From NCBI RefSeq assembly GCF_003097235.1, contig NZ_QEQQ01000008.1, forward strand, positions 1 to 64,000: a stretch of 64,000 nt of DNA, given 5' to 3'. The notes under the pieces were generated by a model. It searched no databases, had not been told where the DNA came from, and was given only the letters and a program-made list of their open reading frames with translations. The translations under genes and the position numbers were made by a program. Of the stretch, positions 62,446 through 64,000 are shown one piece after another (the first letter of the stretch is position 1; each line of letters begins with the position of its first letter). The stretch is from Pseudomonas sp. CC120222-01a. Lineage in GTDB: Bacteria > Pseudomonadota > Gammaproteobacteria > Pseudomonadales > Pseudomonadaceae.

Positions 62446-62727
62446 TCACATGTGCCCGACTTCGTCGGGCAGTTCGTAGAAGCTGGCGTGGCGGTAGACC
62501 TTGTCGTCCGAAGGGGCGAACAGCGGGTCTTTCTCGTCGGGCGAGGAGGCGGTGATCAGTGCCGAAGGCACCACCCACAGGCTCACGCCTTCGCTGCGGC
62601 GGGTGTACAGCTCGCGGGCGTTCTCGATGGCCATGGCGGCATCGGCGGCGTGCACGCTGCCGACATGCTTGTGGTTAAGGCCGTGCTTGCTGCGCACGAA
62701 CACTTCGTAGAGGGTCCAGACAGACAT
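62446..62727 (-). CDS. paaB: Phenylacetyl-CoA epoxidase subunit PaaB
   Basis: 93 aa, the usual size. Start MSVWTLYEVFVRSKHGLNHK, with HVGSVHAADAAMAIENARELYTRR. Bridges the AC dimers of the epoxidase. GGAG lies 7 bases before the ATG at 62727. Follows paaA by 25 bases. The call is secure. Confidence 0.95.
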   Translation of the reverse strand: MSVWTLYEVFVRSKHGLNHKHVGSVHAADAAMAIENARELYTRRSEGVSLWVVPSALITASSPDEKDPLFAPSDDKVYRHASFYELPDEVGHM

Positions 62728-62752
62728 TTTCGATCTCCGCATCAATCGCCGC

Positions 62753-63742
62753 TCAGGCGGCGTTCTTGTTCTGTTGCTTGCGTGCATAGGCCACGGCCGC
62801 TTCGCGTACCCAGGCGCCATCCTCGATGGCCTTGCGCCGAGTGGCGACGCGTTCCTGGTTGCACGGGCCGTTGCCCTTGATGACTTCGTAGAACTCGTCC
62901 CACTGGATCTCGCCGAAGTCGTAGTGGCCGCGCTCGGCGTTCCACTTCAGGTGCGGATCCGGGGCGGTGCAGCCGAGCAGTTCGAGTTGGGGCACGGTCT
63001 GGTCGATGAAGCGCTGGCGCAGTTCGTCGTTGGTCTGGCGCTTGATCTTCCAGGCCATCGACTGGGCGCTGTTGGGGGAGTGTTCGTCGCTCGGGCCGAA
63101 CATCATCAGTGCCGGCCACCAGAGGCGGTTGATGGCGTCCTGGACCATGTCCTTCTGCGCCTGGGTGCCCTCGCGCATCATGGTCAGCAGCAGTTCGTAG
63201 CCCTGGCGCTGGTGGAAGCTCTCTTCCTTGCAGATGCGGATCATGGCGCGGGAGTAGGGGCCGTAGGAGGTGCGCTGCAGCACCACCTGGTTGACGATGG
63301 CGGCGCCATCGACCAGCCAGCCCACGGCGCCCATGTCGGCCCAGCTCAGGGTCGGGTAGTTGAAGATGCTCGAATACTTGGCCTTGCCGCTGTGCAGCTT
63401 GGCGATTTCCTCGTCGCGGTCGGCGCCGAGGGTTTCCATGGCGCTGTACAGGTACAGGCCGTGGCCGGCTTCGTCCTGGATCTTGGCCATCAGCTGCAGC
63501 TTGCGCTTGAGGCTGGGGGCGCGGGTGACCCAGTTGCCTTCGGGCAGCATGCCGACGATTTCCGAGTGGGCGTGCTGGGAGATCTGCCGGATCAGGGTCT
63601 GGCGGTAGGCCTCGGGCATCCAGTTCTTGGCTTCGATCTTGATTTCGGCGTCGATCTTTTCCTGGAAGTTGCGCTCTTCGGGCGACATCTCTTCCAGCGA
63701 CTTGACGCGCTTGACTCCGGTTTCCACTAGCTGTGCGTACAT
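62753..63742 (-). CDS. paaA: Phenylacetyl-CoA epoxidase catalytic subunit PaaA
   Basis: 329 aa. Ferritin-like diiron subunit that makes ring-1,2-epoxyphenylacetyl-CoA, the first committed step after CoA ligation. Metal ligands lie in [14 protein letters not shown] (Glu, His) and [15 protein letters not shown] (Glu, His). AGGAG sets the start [15 protein letters not shown] at 63742. First gene of the leftward paaABCDE unit; the upstream region carries an inverted repeat. The phenylacetate-CoA ligase gene is not in the window. Confidence 0.96.
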   Translation of the reverse strand: MYAQLVETGVKRVKSLEEMSPEERNFQEKIDAEIKIEAKNWMPEAYRQTLIRQISQHAHSEIVGMLPEGNWVTRAPSLKRKLQLMAKIQDEAGHGLYLYSAMETLGADRDEEIAKLHSGKAKYSSIFNYPTLSWADMGAVGWLVDGAAIVNQVVLQRTSYGPYSRAMIRICKEESFHQRQGYELLLTMMREGTQAQKDMVQDAINRLWWPALMMFGPSDEHSPNSAQSMAWKIKRQTNDELRQRFIDQTVPQLELLGCTAPDPHLKWNAERGHYDFGEIQWDEFYEVIKGNGPCNQERVATRRKAIEDGAWVREAAVAYARKQQNKNAA

Positions 63743-63775
63743 GTTCCGACTCCTGCTAAGGCATGAGTCATTTGT

Positions 63776-63838
63776 AAGCGATACAAAACATAACGTCAAA
63801 CAGTTTTATGTGTATCAAATAAGGTTTATGTATCGCTT
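63776..63838. promoter_or_regulatory. Inverted repeats in the paaA promoter
   Basis: AAGCGATACA (63776-63785) and TGTATCGCTT (63829-63838) are perfect inverted copies 43 bases apart, and a further TGTATC lies at 63811-63816. The stretch is AT-rich and sits 34-96 bases upstream of paaA, where a phenylacetyl-CoA-responsive repressor (PaaX type) would be expected. The regulator's identity is inference. Confidence 0.45.
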
Positions 63839-63865
63839 TGCTGTCCAAGGGGGCTGCTGCGCAGC

Positions 63866-63940
63866 CCTTTCGCGACGCAAGGCCGCTCCCACAGGAGACC
63901 GCAATCCCTTGTGGGAGCGGCCTTGTGTCGCGAAAGGGGC
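63866..63940. repeat. REPIN: ~27-base inverted arms
   Basis: Arms 63866-63892 and 63911-63940 carry the same GTGGGAGCGGCCTTG core as the repeat at 59905-60018, with one mismatch between arms. An outer GGGGGC/GCCCCC pairing may extend the stem. Lies between the paaA promoter and the terminator at the right edge. Confidence 0.82.
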
Positions 63941-63968
63941 GCAAAGCGCCCCCAGCAATCCAACAGGC

Positions 63969-63996
63969 AAAAAAAAGCCCCGGACGATGCCGGGGC
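63969..63996 (-). terminator. Rho-independent terminator for a leftward transcript
   Basis: On the minus strand a 7-bp G/C stem (GCCCCGG/CCGGGGC, 6-base loop) is followed by eight T. It ends a transcript that enters from beyond base 64000, so another leftward gene lies just outside, insulated from paaA. Confidence 0.85.
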
Positions 63997-64000
63997 CGAA

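Noticed and set aside
1..64000. Prophage, insertion sequence, integron, CRISPR array or tRNA gene
   Set aside because: No transposase, integrase, phage structural gene outside the T6SS, spaced direct-repeat array or cloverleaf was seen.

Overview
This is a GC-rich chromosomal window that looks like a member of the Pseudomonas putida group. The gallate (gal) and phenylacetate (paa) genes read like those of P. putida as I remember them. REP/REPIN palindromes with the GTGGGAGC head recur five times between genes. Gene content (DksA2, KGG proteins, Ku/LigD, DyP peroxidase, YbhP-ClsB-YbhN) fits a soil or rhizosphere pseudomonad. I see no tRNA, rRNA, CRISPR, insertion sequence, prophage or plasmid origin.

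Layout. (1) 1-16994: a type VI secretion system in two divergent units. The leftward unit is tssB-tssC-tssE-tssF-tssG-fha-tssJ-tssK-tssL-hcp-vgrG, with vgrG cut by the window edge. The rightward unit is tagO-tssA-tssM. They share a 342-base control region carrying a perfect LuxR-type palindrome and a pair of direct repeats. No tssH/clpV lies in the window. (2) 17013-23846: gallate catabolism, galBCD and galTA leftward and galR rightward. A large REPIN-type inverted repeat sits between galR and galA, where I would expect the porin gene galP. GalR has two tandem LysR DNA-binding domains. (3) 24177-32231: single genes and short units: a KfrA-like DNA-binding protein with a likely autoregulatory operator, a GNAT enzyme, a zinc-independent DksA2 behind a Zur-like box, MgtC, an orphan CrtZ-like hydroxylase, a bile-acid/sodium symporter family protein, DyP peroxidase, a Tat-exported aldo/keto reductase and an ADP/ATP-carrier-like transporter.

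(4) 32344-54387: a stress and repair island. It opens with a KGG protein and a tight three-gene set: a heme-oxygenase-like diiron enzyme, a SAM methyltransferase and a GCS2 carboxylate-amine ligase. A MTA/SAH-type nucleosidase follows. I do not recognise a described pathway for this set, and its logic (ligate, oxidise, methylate, recycle SAH) suggests a small-molecule product. Next come Ku and, on the other strand, LigD translationally coupled to an acyl-CoA dehydrogenase homologue and a PIG-L deacetylase. Behind these lie the wreckage of a methyltransferase and a glycosyltransferase. Then follow YbhP-ClsB-YbhN (phospholipid and envelope), an iron permease family protein, a ClpP-fold protein, a giant CheB-CheR-PAS hybrid kinase, a second KGG protein, and a divergent response regulator/hybrid kinase pair.

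(5) 54600-63742: phenylacetate degradation, leftward. The multicomponent phenylacetyl-CoA epoxidase paaABCDE forms one unit. A REPIN-bearing gap follows, then DUF485-paaL-porin-paaZ, so uptake (outer-membrane channel, permease) and ring opening (PaaZ) sit together. The right edge holds another REPIN and a terminator for a leftward transcript that begins outside the window.

Starts were chosen by ribosome-binding site, overlap with the upstream stop codon and family N-termini, and differ from the longest open frame in many genes. All functional names rest on reading motifs and on remembered family sequences; no database search was run.
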